In this document: piece by piece, positions 34,770 to 43,759 of the stretch
Numbering within the stretch: position 1 is the first letter of the stretch
How the letters are laid out: the number at the start of each line of letters is the position of its first letter
DNA from: Pseudomonas mosselii
GTDB lineage: Bacteria; Pseudomonadota; Gammaproteobacteria; Pseudomonadales; Pseudomonadaceae
DNA: 64,000 nucleotides
NCBI RefSeq assembly: GCF_005796105.1
Contig: NZ_VAUO01000004.1
Location: 1 to 64,000, forward strand
Reading direction: 5' to 3'
Position numbers and translations under genes: made by a program
Notes under the pieces: model-generated
Databases searched by the model: none
Seen by the model: only the letters and a program-made list of their open reading frames with translations
Told to the model about the DNA's origin: nothing

Positions 34770-35252
34770 TCAGCAATCGCTCAATTCAAGGAAGATGGCC
34801 GCCAGGCGTTCCAACCCAACCTGGTCGGCTGCGCTGAAGCGCGCAAGCTTGGGGCTGTCCAAGTCCAACACACCAATCAGGCGCCCGTGCTTGACCAGCG
34901 GGATCACCAGTTCGCTATTGGACGCACTGTCACAGGCGATATGCCCAGGGAAGGCATGTACATCGTCTACCCGCTGGGTCTGCCGGGTGGCTGCCGCCGC
35001 GCCGCACACACCCTTGCTGAACGGGATGCGCACACACGCCACCTGGCCCTGGAACGGGCCAAGGACCAGCTCCTCGTTGCGGTTGAGGTAGAAGCCGGCC
35101 CAGTTCAGGTCGTCCACCTGGTTGTACAGGAAGGCCGAGAACTGCGCGGCGTTGGCAATGAAGTCGCGCTCGTCGGCAAACAGCGCCTGCACTTGCGCAG
35201 CCAGCAGGTCGTAGCCATCGAGGCCTTTGCCACTGGCGTTGAGGTCGATCAT
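34770..35252 (-). CDS. Free methionine-(R)-sulfoxide reductase (GAF domain)
   Basis: 160 residues, a single GAF domain of the YebR/fRMsr family. It reduces free Met-R-sulfoxide in the cytoplasm using thioredoxin-type reductants. Family Cys residues are present in GQVACVRIPFSKGVCGAAA and GHIACDSASNSELVIPL, and WAGFYLNRNEELVLGPFQG forms the ligand pocket. The ATG begins directly after the stop of the upstream ATPase gene, so the two are co-translated. MsrB and a glutathione peroxidase nearby share the oxidative repair theme. Confidence 0.9.
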   Translation of the reverse strand: MIDLNASGKGLDGYDLLAAQVQALFADERDFIANAAQFSAFLYNQVDDLNWAGFYLNRNEELVLGPFQGQVACVRIPFSKGVCGAAAATRQTQRVDDVHAFPGHIACDSASNSELVIPLVKHGRLIGVLDLDSPKLARFSAADQVGLERLAAIFLELSDC

Positions 35253-36140
35253 TTATTTCTGCTCCAGCAATTGCAGCCCGACCCAGTAGCGGGCGAACTG
35301 ATAGGCACAACGGCCATTACGGTTGCCGCGGCCAGTGGCCCAGCGCACGGCGAGAATTTCGAGTGCTTCGGTACGTTCCCAACTCAACCCGGCCGGGCGC
35401 GCCAGCTGGCCGATCCAGTGTTCGACCACGTCCAGGAAATGCGCCTGGCTGAACGGGTAGAACGACAACCACAGGCCAAAGCGGTCGGACAGGGCGATCT
35501 TGTCCTCCACCGCTTCGTTGGGGTGCAGTTCACCGTCGATCATTTTCCAGTTTTCGTTGTCGCTCTGCTTCTCCGGCACCAAATGGCGGCGATTGGAAGT
35601 GGCGTACAGCAGGACGTTGTCCGGCGCCTGCTCCAGCGAGCCGTCGAGCACGCTCTTGAGTACCCGGTAGTCGCCCTCCCCGGCTTCGAACGACAGGTCG
35701 TCGCAGAACAGGATGAAGCGTTGCGGCAACTGTTGCAGTTGCTCCACCACCCGTGGCAGGTCAGCCAGGTGGTCGCGCTCGATCTCGATCAGGCGTAAGC
35801 CGGCTGTGGCGTGCTCGGCCAGCAGCGCACGCACCAGCGACGATTTGCCGGTGCCGCGCGAACCCCACAGCAGGGCATGGTTGGCGGGCATACCGTTGAT
35901 GAACTGATGGGTGTTGCGACCCAGTTGCTCACGCTGCTTGTCCACGCCGATCAGGTCGGACAGGCGCATGTCCAGGCTGACCTCCAGCGGCAGCAAGTAG
36001 CCGCTGCGGCCATCGCGCTGCCAACGCGCGGCCAGCGTCTGCGACCAGTCGATATGCGGACGTTGCGCAGGCAACAAGGGTTCAAGACGCGCGAGAACGG
36101 ATTCGGCACGTTCCAGAAAAGCAGTGAGGCGAGCGTCCAT
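35253..36140 (-). CDS. AAA-type ATPase of the DUF815 family
   Basis: 295 residues; AGGAG lies 5 bases before ATG 36140. Walker A GSRGTGKSSL (about residue 100), Walker B RFILFCDDLSFEAGE, and sensor-like LYATSNRRHLVPE. The DUF815 family is widely conserved next to redox or GAF genes, but its substrate is unknown. The stop abuts the start of the fRMsr gene. No membrane segment. Confidence 0.85.
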   Translation of the reverse strand: MDARLTAFLERAESVLARLEPLLPAQRPHIDWSQTLAARWQRDGRSGYLLPLEVSLDMRLSDLIGVDKQREQLGRNTHQFINGMPANHALLWGSRGTGKSSLVRALLAEHATAGLRLIEIERDHLADLPRVVEQLQQLPQRFILFCDDLSFEAGEGDYRVLKSVLDGSLEQAPDNVLLYATSNRRHLVPEKQSDNENWKMIDGELHPNEAVEDKIALSDRFGLWLSFYPFSQAHFLDVVEHWIGQLARPAGLSWERTEALEILAVRWATGRGNRNGRCAYQFARYWVGLQLLEQK

Positions 36141-36164
36141 CGGGGCTCCTGGCAAGTAGGGTTT

Positions 36165-36205
36165 CGGGGGTTCGCAAGTTCGCGGGCAAGCGCGCTGCCA
36201 CAGGC
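36165..36205. repeat. REP-like sequence
   Basis: On the minus strand CCTGTGGCAGCGCGCTTGCC followed by CGCGAA closely resembles the Pseudomonas REP consensus that begins CTGTGGGAGCGGGC. Single, slightly degenerate copy in the divergent gap. Confidence 0.6.
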
Positions 36206-36340
36206 GTGCAGCGGTGGAAACAGGCTTGCCGACGAAGGCGCCGTACAGGCCGCCGCTGAATGTTCTACAGACCCACCAGCAGCCAGGGCTGATCGGCTAT
36301 GCTTGCGCAGCGCACGGAGCAAGTAACCGGCCTGGAACCC

Positions 36341-38653
36341 ATGGATATCAAGTTCACCCATCGCCTGTCATACAAGCAAGCCCGGTTGACAGTCATGGCC
36401 GGCTTCATTCTGGGAACATTGCTGAGTCTCATCCAGATCGGCATCGATTATGCCAGCGAAGACGCGTCCATCAACCGTGAAATTCAGGCGCTGCTGAAAA
36501 TCAGCCATGACACGGCCTCGCGCATCGCCTACAACATCGACGACGAGTTGGCCCAGGAACTCACCGGTGGTTTGCTCAAGTCCCCGGCGCTGGTCGGCGC
36601 CCGCTTGATCGACAACAACGACACGGTGCTGGCCGACGTGCAGCGTGCTCGCCTGGAAAGCCGCTACCGGCCACTGTCGGACTTCCTGTTCGGCGAACGG
36701 CGCCAGTTCCAGGACCGCCTGTACCTGGCGCACATGCCCGAGGAATACCTCGGCACTTTGTACCTGGACGTCGACACCTTCGCCTTCGGCGGTCGCTTTC
36801 TCGACCGTGCCGGCATCACCTTGGTCAACGGCTTCGCCCGCAGCCTGGTGCTGACCGGCATCCTGCTAGGGCTGTTCTACCTGATGCTGACCAAGCCTCT
36901 GGTCACGGTCATCGGCGCCCTGAGTGGCAGCGACACCCGTACGCCCCGGCAGGCGCGCGTGGAGTGCCCCAAGGGTCATGAAAACGATGAGATCGGCGTG
37001 CTGGTCAAGGTCGCCAACCAGCAGTTCGTGAGCATGGCCACCGAGATCGAACAACGCCGCACTGCCGAAAACCGACTCACCCAATACCTCAACGAACTCG
37101 AAGACATCGTCTCGGCCCGCACCAACGAACTCAAGGCCAGCAACAGCCGCCTGAGCCAGTCCAACCAGGAGCTGGAAGATGCGCGCCAGCGTGCCCTGGA
37201 CATGGCCCAGGCCAGGGCGGCGTTCCTGGCCAACATGAGCCATGAAATCCGCACCCCGCTCAACGGCATGCTGGGCATGATCGCGCTGGCACTGGACAGC
37301 GGCCTGGCGCCCGAACAGCGCCAGCAACTGTCGATCGCCCACGACTCGGGCAAGGTGCTGGTGGACCTGCTCAACGATATCCTCGACCTGTCCAAGTTCG
37401 ATGCTGGCCAACTCGAACTCGAACGCATCCCCTTCGACCTCGCGGCGATGGCCGAGGACACCGCCAACTTGCTTTCCCAGAACGCCGCCCCCAGCGTCGA
37501 GCTGACCTGCCTGATCGCCCCGGACTTTCCCAGCACGGTGCTGGGCGACCCCACGCGGGTGCGCCAGATCGTCAGCAACCTGCTGTCCAACGCCCTCAAG
37601 TTCACACGTTTCGGGCGGGTGGATGTGCGCCTGACGCAAATCGTCGGCGGTGTGCGCCTGGAGGTCAGCGACACCGGCATCGGCATCCCCGAAGAAGCCC
37701 AGGCGCGTATCTTCCAGCCGTTCACCCAGGCTGGCGCCGGGATCACCCGCCAGTACGGTGGTACTGGCCTGGGCCTGGCACTGACGCGCAACCTGTGCAT
37801 GGCCATGCAGGGGCACTTGTATATCCACTCCGAAACCGGCTTTGGCAGTCGCTTCAGCGCCGACCTGCCACTGCTCGCACACACTGAAGCAATCCCACCG
37901 ACAGCACTGAGCGGCCGGGTGGTGGCGCTGGGTAACCGCGCGAGCGGCCTGGCCGAACTGCTGCAAACGCTGCTGCCATGCTGGGGCCTGGATTACCGCC
38001 ATGTCGACGATGCCATGCCGTTGGCGCACACCGAGGTCGACTTGTTGATCACCGACGATCTGAACCGCGTGCTGGATTTGCGCCCGGGGATCAAGGCACC
38101 GATTCTGCTGGTGACCGCTTATGGCAACTTCCTGCCCGGTGAGCAGGCCCACCAATTGGCGCCGCTGCACCAGATGGCCCGGCCACTGGCCCGCAACGCC
38201 CTCTACCAGACGTTACGCCGCACCCTGCTAGGCGAGCCTAACGCGCCGCTGCCGCACGAGATCCCGCTGGGGCAGGAACGGCGCGCGCGGATTCTGCTGG
38301 TGGAGGACAACCCGGTGAATCAACTGGTGGCCAAAGGCATGCTGAGCAAGCTCGGATGTCAGGTCGAAGTGGCCGCGCAGGGCGCCGAGGCCCTGGACTG
38401 TCTGGAGCAGGCAGCCTTCGACTTGGTGCTGATGGACTGCAACATGCCGGTGATGGACGGCTACGAGGCCAGCCGGCGCATTCGTCAGAGCGGGCGCTGG
38501 CCGGAATTGCCGATCATCGCCCTGACCGCCAATGCCATGCCCGAGGAGCGCGAGCGCTGCCGCGCCGCGGGCATGGACGACTACCTGGCCAAGCCGTTTC
38601 GCCGCGAAGAGCTACTGGCGCTGATCGACCACTGGGTACCGTTCAGCGGTTGA
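36341..38653 (+). CDS. Hybrid sensor histidine kinase, SagS-like
   Basis: 770 residues from MDIKFTHRLSYKQ; an ATG at 36299 would add 14 residues but lacks a ribosome site. TM1 lies near residues 18-42, then a periplasmic sensor region, then TM2 near 165-190 (SLVLTGILLGLFYLMLTKPL) and a coiled coil. HisKA carries FLANMSHEIRTPLNGM with His at about 301. The ATPase has LLSNALKFT, DTGIGI and GGTGLGLAL. The receiver has LLVEDNPVNQLV with phospho-acceptor Asp near 699 in LMDCNMPVMDG. In P. aeruginosa SagS, in the same neighbourhood, controls the switch from surface attachment to biofilm. The 3' end overlaps the convergent gpx gene by 11 bp. Confidence 0.88.
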   Translation: MDIKFTHRLSYKQARLTVMAGFILGTLLSLIQIGIDYASEDASINREIQALLKISHDTASRIAYNIDDELAQELTGGLLKSPALVGARLIDNNDTVLADVQRARLESRYRPLSDFLFGERRQFQDRLYLAHMPEEYLGTLYLDVDTFAFGGRFLDRAGITLVNGFARSLVLTGILLGLFYLMLTKPLVTVIGALSGSDTRTPRQARVECPKGHENDEIGVLVKVANQQFVSMATEIEQRRTAENRLTQYLNELEDIVSARTNELKASNSRLSQSNQELEDARQRALDMAQARAAFLANMSHEIRTPLNGMLGMIALALDSGLAPEQRQQLSIAHDSGKVLVDLLNDILDLSKFDAGQLELERIPFDLAAMAEDTANLLSQNAAPSVELTCLIAPDFPSTVLGDPTRVRQIVSNLLSNALKFTRFGRVDVRLTQIVGGVRLEVSDTGIGIPEEAQARIFQPFTQAGAGITRQYGGTGLGLALTRNLCMAMQGHLYIHSETGFGSRFSADLPLLAHTEAIPPTALSGRVVALGNRASGLAELLQTLLPCWGLDYRHVDDAMPLAHTEVDLLITDDLNRVLDLRPGIKAPILLVTAYGNFLPGEQAHQLAPLHQMARPLARNALYQTLRRTLLGEPNAPLPHEIPLGQERRARILLVEDNPVNQLVAKGMLSKLGCQVEVAAQGAEALDCLEQAAFDLVLMDCNMPVMDGYEASRRIRQSGRWPELPIIALTANAMPEERERCRAAGMDDYLAKPFRREELLALIDHWVPFSG

Positions 38654-39131
38654 GCAGCCGTTCGATGTCGCCTTCCAGTGCCTGGGGCTTGGTGGTGGGG
38701 GCATAACGGGTGACCTGGCCACCGACCGGGTCGATCAGGAACTTGGTGAAGTTCCACTTGATTTTCTGCGTGCCAAGCACTCCTGGGGCGCGGCGCTTGA
38801 GTTCGACGAACAGCGGGTGGGCCTCGGCGCCATTGACCTCGACCTTGCGAAAAAGTGGAAAGCTGACGCCGAAGTTCAACTCGCAGAACTGCGCGATCTC
38901 ATGGGCATCGCCTGGCTCCTGCTTGCCGAACTGATTGCAGGGAAAGCCCAGCACTACCAGGCCACGACTCTGGTAGTCCTGCCACAGCCGCTCCAGGCCC
39001 TGGTACTGGGGCGTGAAACCGCACTGGCTGGCGGTATTGACCACCAACAGCGCCTTGCCGGCGAAATCGCCGAGGGTTTTCTGCTCACCGCCAAGGGTGA
39101 CGCAGGGGGTATCCAGCAGTGCATCGGCCAT
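38643..39131 (-). CDS. Glutathione peroxidase family thiol peroxidase
   Basis: 162 residues. Peroxidatic Cys37 in VVNTASQCGFTPQY, with the tetrad partners in LGFPCNQFGKQEPG and KIKWNFTKFLID. A Cys rather than selenocysteine form reduces hydroperoxides using thioredoxin or glutathione. It reads leftward with msrB 12 bp upstream, so an oxidative stress operon is likely. The 3' end overlaps the SagS-like gene. Confidence 0.92.
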   Translation of the reverse strand: MADALLDTPCVTLGGEQKTLGDFAGKALLVVNTASQCGFTPQYQGLERLWQDYQSRGLVVLGFPCNQFGKQEPGDAHEIAQFCELNFGVSFPLFRKVEVNGAEAHPLFVELKRRAPGVLGTQKIKWNFTKFLIDPVGGQVTRYAPTTKPQALEGDIERLLNR

Positions 39132-39143
39132 GGGGGCTCCAGT

Positions 39144-39539
39144 TCAGTCGCGGGGTTTGAGGTCCAGGCACACCGAGTTGATGCAGTAGCGCAGGCCGGT
39201 CGGTGGCGGACCGTCGGGGAACACGTGGCCCAAGTGGGCGTCGCACCGCGCGCAAGTGACCTCGGTGCGGATCATCCCGTGGGAGGTATCGCGGATCTCG
39301 ATCATCGCGGCGTCATCGATCGGCGCATAGAAGCTCGGCCAGCCGCAGCCGGCGTCGAACTTGGTCTGTGCATCGAACAGCGGCAGGTCGCAGCAGATGC
39401 AGTGGTAGATGCCGTCGCGGCGCTCGCTGTTGTACTTGCCACTGAACGGCCGCTCGGTGCCTTTGAGTCGGCACACCTGATACTGGGCCGGGTCGAGCAT
39501 GGCGCGCCATTCTTCCAGGGTCTTGTCGATCTTCTGCAT
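39144..39539 (-). CDS. msrB: Peptide methionine-(R)-S-oxide reductase MsrB
   Basis: 131 residues, the usual bacterial MsrB length, from [11 protein letters not shown]. Zinc CxxC pairs are in [11 protein letters not shown] and [16 protein letters not shown]. The catalytic Cys is near 119 in [12 protein letters not shown]. It repairs R-sulfoxides in protein methionines. An upstream in-frame extension lacks a site. It is transcribed leftward, probably together with the peroxidase gene. Confidence 0.95.
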   Translation of the reverse strand: MQKIDKTLEEWRAMLDPAQYQVCRLKGTERPFSGKYNSERRDGIYHCICCDLPLFDAQTKFDAGCGWPSFYAPIDDAAMIEIRDTSHGMIRTEVTCARCDAHLGHVFPDGPPPTGLRYCINSVCLDLKPRD

Positions 39540-39708
39540 GGGAACCTCGGCAGGCTTGAATTTCACCTCGCACCGTCTTTTCCCTGGCGCGGGTGGCACG
39601 TATATTAGTTGGCTTCGTGTGCCAGGCGCCAAGTCTGGCACCTGCTTCCTGCCCTTTCAAACCTTTCGCGCAAAGGCGGGCGGGCGTCTTCTCAATCGGG
39701 ATCTCATC

Positions 39709-40920
39709 ATGCAGTTCAGCAAATCGAACAAGCTCGCCAATGTCTGCTACGACATTCGAGGCCCAGTGCTCAAGCACGCCAAACGCCTGGAAGAGGAAGG
39801 CCACCGCATCCTCAAGCTGAACATCGGCAACCCGGCACCGTTTGGCTTCGAGGCGCCGGACGAGATTCTCCAGGACGTCATCCGCAACCTGCCCACCGCG
39901 CAAGGCTACAGCGACTCCAAAGGCCTGTTCAGCGCGCGCAAGGCGGTGATGCAGTACTGCCAGCAAAAGCAGATCGAAGGTGTCGGCATCGAAGACATCT
40001 ACCTGGGCAACGGCGTCTCAGAGCTGATCGTGATGTCGATGCAGGCGCTGCTCAACAACGGTGACGAGGTGCTCATCCCGGCGCCCGACTACCCGCTGTG
40101 GACCGCTGCGGTGAGCCTGGCCGGTGGCAAACCGGTGCACTACCTGTGCGACGAGCAGGCCGACTGGTTCCCCGACCTTGAAGACATCAAGGCCAAGATC
40201 ACCCCGAACACCAAGGCCCTGGTGATCATCAACCCGAACAACCCGACTGGCGCGGTGTACTCCAAGGAACTGCTGCTGGGCATGTTGGAGCTGGCCCGCC
40301 AGCACAACCTGGCGGTGTTCTCCGACGAGATCTACGACAAGATCCTCTACGACGAAGCCGTGCACATCAGCACCGCCTCGCTGGCCCCAGACCTGCTGTG
40401 CCTGACCTTCAACGGCCTGTCGAAGTCGTACCGCGTGGCCGGTTTCCGTTCGGGCTGGTTGATCATTTCCGGTCCGAAACACAATGCCCAAAGCTACATC
40501 GAGGGCATCGACATGCTGGCCAACATGCGCCTGTGCGCCAACGTGCCGTCCCAGCACGCCATCCAGACCGCCCTGGGCGGCTACCAGAGCATCAACGACT
40601 TGGTGCTGCCGCCGGGCCGCCTGCTGGAGCAGCGCAACCGCACCTACGAGCTGCTCAACGCCATTCCAGGCGTGAGCTGCGTCAAGCCGATGGGCGCGCT
40701 ATACGCCTTCCCACGCATCGACCCGAAGGTGTGCCCGATTCTCAACGACGAGAAGTTCGCCCTCGACCTGTTGCTGTCCGAAAAGCTGCTGATTGTGCAG
40801 GGCACGGCGTTCAACTGGCCATGGCCGGACCACTTCCGTGTGGTGACGCTGCCGCGAGTGGATGACCTGGAGCAGGCTATCGGGCGAATCGGCAATTTCC
40901 TGCGGACCTACTCCCAGTAA
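39709..40920 (+). CDS. Alanine-type class I aminotransferase (AlaA-like)
   Basis: 403 residues. PLP fold type I: LGNGVSELIVMSMQALL, IINPNNPTGAVYS, FSDEIYDKILYD and the Schiff-base Lys near 239 in NGLSKSYRVAGFRSGW. The close fit to AlaA suggests glutamate-pyruvate transamination in alanine synthesis. Diverges from msrB with 169 bp between. Only a weak GGGA precedes the ATG. An inverted repeat follows the stop. Confidence 0.88.
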   Translation: MQFSKSNKLANVCYDIRGPVLKHAKRLEEEGHRILKLNIGNPAPFGFEAPDEILQDVIRNLPTAQGYSDSKGLFSARKAVMQYCQQKQIEGVGIEDIYLGNGVSELIVMSMQALLNNGDEVLIPAPDYPLWTAAVSLAGGKPVHYLCDEQADWFPDLEDIKAKITPNTKALVIINPNNPTGAVYSKELLLGMLELARQHNLAVFSDEIYDKILYDEAVHISTASLAPDLLCLTFNGLSKSYRVAGFRSGWLIISGPKHNAQSYIEGIDMLANMRLCANVPSQHAIQTALGGYQSINDLVLPPGRLLEQRNRTYELLNAIPGVSCVKPMGALYAFPRIDPKVCPILNDEKFALDLLLSEKLLIVQGTAFNWPWPDHFRVVTLPRVDDLEQAIGRIGNFLRTYSQ

Positions 40921-40928
40921 ATCACGCC

Positions 40929-40958
40929 CCATCGCAGGCTGGCCCCAGCCTGCGATGG
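40929..40958 (+). terminator. Hairpin after the aminotransferase gene
   Basis: CCATCGCAGGCT (40929-40940) pairs with AGCCTGCGATGG (40947-40958) around a 6-base loop; no T run follows. Confidence 0.6.
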
Positions 40959-41134
40959 CACCGAATAATTTCTTACATCCTGCAACGCTCTATCCCACAG
41001 CCCCTCTGGCATCCTCTGCCATACTCCCCCGCGTACACAGTTTGAAATAGTCGCCTGGTTGAAACGGTGACACCCTCCCCTTATATACCCCCGCAGTACG
41101 CAACAATTCCTTCCGTCAGGAGAACGTGACAACC

Positions 41135-42022
41135 ATGATGCGCATTCTGTTGTTTGTAGCCACCAACCTTGCGGTGGTGCTGGTTGCAAGCATTACCCTG
41201 AGCCTGTTCGGCTTCAACGGGTTCATGGCCGCCAACGGGATCGACCTTGATCTTGGCAAGCTGCTGGTGTTCTGCGCCGTATTCGGTTTCGCCGGCTCCC
41301 TGGTCTCGCTGTTCATCTCCAAATGGATGGCGAAGATGAGCACCGGCACCCAGATCATCACGCAACCGCGCACCCGCCACGAGCAGTGGCTGTTGCAAAC
41401 CGTCGAAGAGCTGTCCCGCGAGGCCGGTATCAAGATGCCCGAAGTGGGGATCTTCCCGGCCTACGAGGCCAACGCCTTCGCCACGGGCTGGAACCGTAAC
41501 GACGCGCTGGTCGCCGTCTCGCAAGGCCTGCTTGAGCGCTTCTCGCCTGATGAGGTGCGCGCAGTGCTGGCCCACGAGATCGGTCACGTGGCCAACGGTG
41601 ACATGGTCACCATGGCGCTGGTGCAAGGCGTGGTGAACACCTTCGTGATGTTCTTCGCGCGTATCATCGGCAACTTCGTCGACCGCGTGATCTTCAAGAA
41701 CGAAGAGGGCCACGGTATCGCCTACTTCGTCGCGACCATCGTCGCTGAGCTGGTCCTGGGCATCCTGGCCAGCATCATCGTCATGTGGTATTCGCGCCGC
41801 CGCGAATTCCGCGCCGACGAAGCCGGTGCCCAACTGGCCGGCACCGGTGCGATGATCGGTGCCCTGCAACGCCTGCGCTCGGAGCAAGGCCTGCCGGTGC
41901 ACATGCCCGATACGCTGAAAGCCTTCGGCATCAATGGCGGCCTCAAGCATGGCCTGGCTGGCTTGCTGATGAGCCACCCACCACTGGAAGAGCGCATCGA
42001 CGCACTGCGCCGCCGCGGCTGA
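41135..42022 (+). CDS. htpX: Membrane zinc protease HtpX
   Basis: 295 residues from [11 protein letters not shown], the usual HtpX start; AGGAGA lies 11 bases upstream and a GTG at 41126 is too close to it. Two N-terminal TM helices ([35 protein letters not shown]). The HExxH zinc site is at about 147-151 in [13 protein letters not shown]. Two further TM segments follow, then the third ligand region [13 protein letters not shown]. An inner-membrane M48 protease that degrades misfolded membrane proteins, often heat-induced. Confidence 0.96.
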   Translation: MMRILLFVATNLAVVLVASITLSLFGFNGFMAANGIDLDLGKLLVFCAVFGFAGSLVSLFISKWMAKMSTGTQIITQPRTRHEQWLLQTVEELSREAGIKMPEVGIFPAYEANAFATGWNRNDALVAVSQGLLERFSPDEVRAVLAHEIGHVANGDMVTMALVQGVVNTFVMFFARIIGNFVDRVIFKNEEGHGIAYFVATIVAELVLGILASIIVMWYSRRREFRADEAGAQLAGTGAMIGALQRLRSEQGLPVHMPDTLKAFGINGGLKHGLAGLLMSHPPLEERIDALRRRG

Positions 42023-42035
42023 TCCACAGGTGTCT

Positions 42036-42065
42036 GCAAAAGGGCGACTTCGGTCGCCCTTTTGC
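42036..42065. terminator. Bidirectional terminator between htpX and tpm
   Basis: GCAAAAGGGCGAC (42036-42048) pairs perfectly with GTCGCCCTTTTGC (42053-42065) around a TTCG loop, with A4/T4 in the stem, stopping both convergent genes. Confidence 0.88.
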
Positions 42066-42069
42066 ATGT

Positions 42070-42735
42070 TTATCGAGCAGCGCCACCGCGCTGAAGACGG
42101 TAGGCGCGCTCCACCAGGCTGTGTACACCTGCCTTCTGGAACTTCGGGCTATCGCCGATGATTTCGGGCGCAGCGAGCGTTTCCACCTGCCAGCCGGCAA
42201 AGCCTTGGCGTACTTCCTCGTCTGCCACCGAAAACGGCGGCCCACCGATCAGTGACTGGTCGTAGTCCAGCGTCACCAACAGGCCTTTGCACGCCTCGGG
42301 CAACACATCCCCCAACAGCGCCAGGTAGCGCCCGCGCATGTCCGGTGGCAGGGCAATCAGCGCCGCCCGGTCATACAGCGCCGCGCACTCGCTCACATCC
42401 TCGGGACGCAGGCTAAAGATATCCCCGCACCACAGCGCCACCTCATCGCTGCGCCAGACCTCGAACGCCCCCTGCCGGGACACTTCGGGCGTTAGCCCAT
42501 GCTCGGCAAAAAAACACGCAATGGCGTGCTGCGACAACTCCACGCCCATCACCTGGTACCCCTGCCCGGCCAACCAGACCAAGTCCAGGCTCTTGCCGCA
42601 CAACGGCACCAGCACCTTCGCGCCAGGGGGCAGCGCCAAGCCGGCCCAATGCGTCTGCAAGTAAGGATTCACCTGCGCCTGGTGAAAGCCGATCTGATTG
42701 TCCGCCCAACGCTGGTGCCAGAACGCTGCCTGCAT
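42070..42735 (-). CDS. tpm: Thiopurine S-methyltransferase
   Basis: 221 residues from MQAAFWHQRWADNQIGFHQ; AGGAG lies 5 bases before the ATG. SAM-binding motif VLVPLCGKSLDLVWLAGQG, then VELSQHAIACFFAEHG and AALIALPPDMRGRYLALLGD, all typical of bacterial TPMT. It transfers methyl groups to thiopurines and, in pseudomonads, to selenium and tellurium species. Divergent from the dioxygenase gene. Confidence 0.94.
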   Translation of the reverse strand: MQAAFWHQRWADNQIGFHQAQVNPYLQTHWAGLALPPGAKVLVPLCGKSLDLVWLAGQGYQVMGVELSQHAIACFFAEHGLTPEVSRQGAFEVWRSDEVALWCGDIFSLRPEDVSECAALYDRAALIALPPDMRGRYLALLGDVLPEACKGLLVTLDYDQSLIGGPPFSVADEEVRQGFAGWQVETLAAPEIIGDSPKFQKAGVHSLVERAYRLQRGGAAR

Positions 42736-42837
42736 GATCACTCCTGGTTTTTCGATAAGTAGATATCAAAACTTAGTTTGTATATCGATCTTTACCTGAT
42801 CGAAGATACCTTCATCTTACTCGCCAGGACCTTCGCG

Positions 42838-43590
42838 ATGCTGCCCAGCCTGTTTATTTCCCACGGATCCCCCATGCTCGCCCTGCAACCGGGCGCCAGC
42901 GGTCCAGCCCTGGCCGGTCTGGCGCGCGCGCTGCCCAAGCCCAAAGCGATCGTGATGGTGTCGGCGCACTGGGAAAGCCGCGAACTGTTGGTGACGAGCA
43001 ACCCCAATCCCGCCACCTGGCACGACTTCGGCGGCTTCCCGCCGGCCCTGTACGCCGTGCAGTACCCGGCACCGGGAGACCCTGCGCTGGCGCAACGGGT
43101 GGCTGAACGGCTGGGAGCACGCCTGGATGACCAACGGCCGTTCGACCATGGGGCGTGGGTGCCACTGTCGCTGATGTACCCGCAGGCGGATATCCCGGTG
43201 GTTCAGGTCTCGCTGCCAAGCCAAGCCGGGCCGGCCATGCAATTGAAGGTGGGCGCGGCACTGCGGGCACTGCGCGAGGAAGGCATTTTACTGGTCGGCT
43301 CGGGCAGCATTACCCACAACCTGGGCGAGCTGGACTGGCACGCCGGGCCCGAGACCATCGAACCCTGGGCACTGGCGTTTCGCGACTGGGTGGTGGAGCA
43401 GTTGCAAGCAGGTAACGAGGCGGCGTTGCTGGACTACCGGCATCAGGCGCCGTTCGCGGTGCGCAACCATCCCAGCGACGAGCATCTGTTACCGCTGTAC
43501 TTCGCCATGGGGGCGGGTGAGCGGTTCGGGATCGTGCACCAGGGGTTTACGATGGGGGCGCTGGGGATGGATATCTACCGGTTTGACTGA
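42838..43590 (+). CDS. DODA-type extradiol dioxygenase (YgiD-like)
   Basis: 250 residues from MLPSLFISHGSP; an upstream in-frame ATG would add 20 residues without family match. Metal-ligand motifs: ISHGSPM, VSAHWESRELLVT, FDHGAWVPLSLMYP and GSGSITHNLGEL. This class III ring-cleavage fold includes plant and bacterial 4,5-DOPA dioxygenases. The natural substrate here is unknown. A REPIN follows directly. Confidence 0.9.
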   Translation: MLPSLFISHGSPMLALQPGASGPALAGLARALPKPKAIVMVSAHWESRELLVTSNPNPATWHDFGGFPPALYAVQYPAPGDPALAQRVAERLGARLDDQRPFDHGAWVPLSLMYPQADIPVVQVSLPSQAGPAMQLKVGAALRALREEGILLVGSGSITHNLGELDWHAGPETIEPWALAFRDWVVEQLQAGNEAALLDYRHQAPFAVRNHPSDEHLLPLYFAMGAGERFGIVHQGFTMGALGMDIYRFD

Positions 43591-43600
43591 AGGTGCCGGT

Positions 43601-43747
43601 TAAGCCATTGGGGCCGCTACGCGCCCCGTTCGCGACACAAGGCCGCTCCTACAATGTCCACGTGAGCCTTGTGAATGTCGGCTTACGCAGTCGTGCAGGA
43701 GCGGCCTTGTGTCGCGAACGGGCCGCACAGCGGCCCCAATGGCCTAA
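43601..43747. repeat. REPIN: two inverted REP sequences
   Basis: A ~50-bp arm (43601-43650) is repeated in inverted orientation at 43695-43747 with few mismatches; both contain GTTCGCGACACAAGGCCGCT. The spacer is about 44 bp. This is the paired-REP form mobilised by RAYT transposases in pseudomonads. It fills the convergent gap between the dioxygenase and deaD genes. Confidence 0.88.
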
Positions 43748-43759
43748 GCTACGTGAGGA

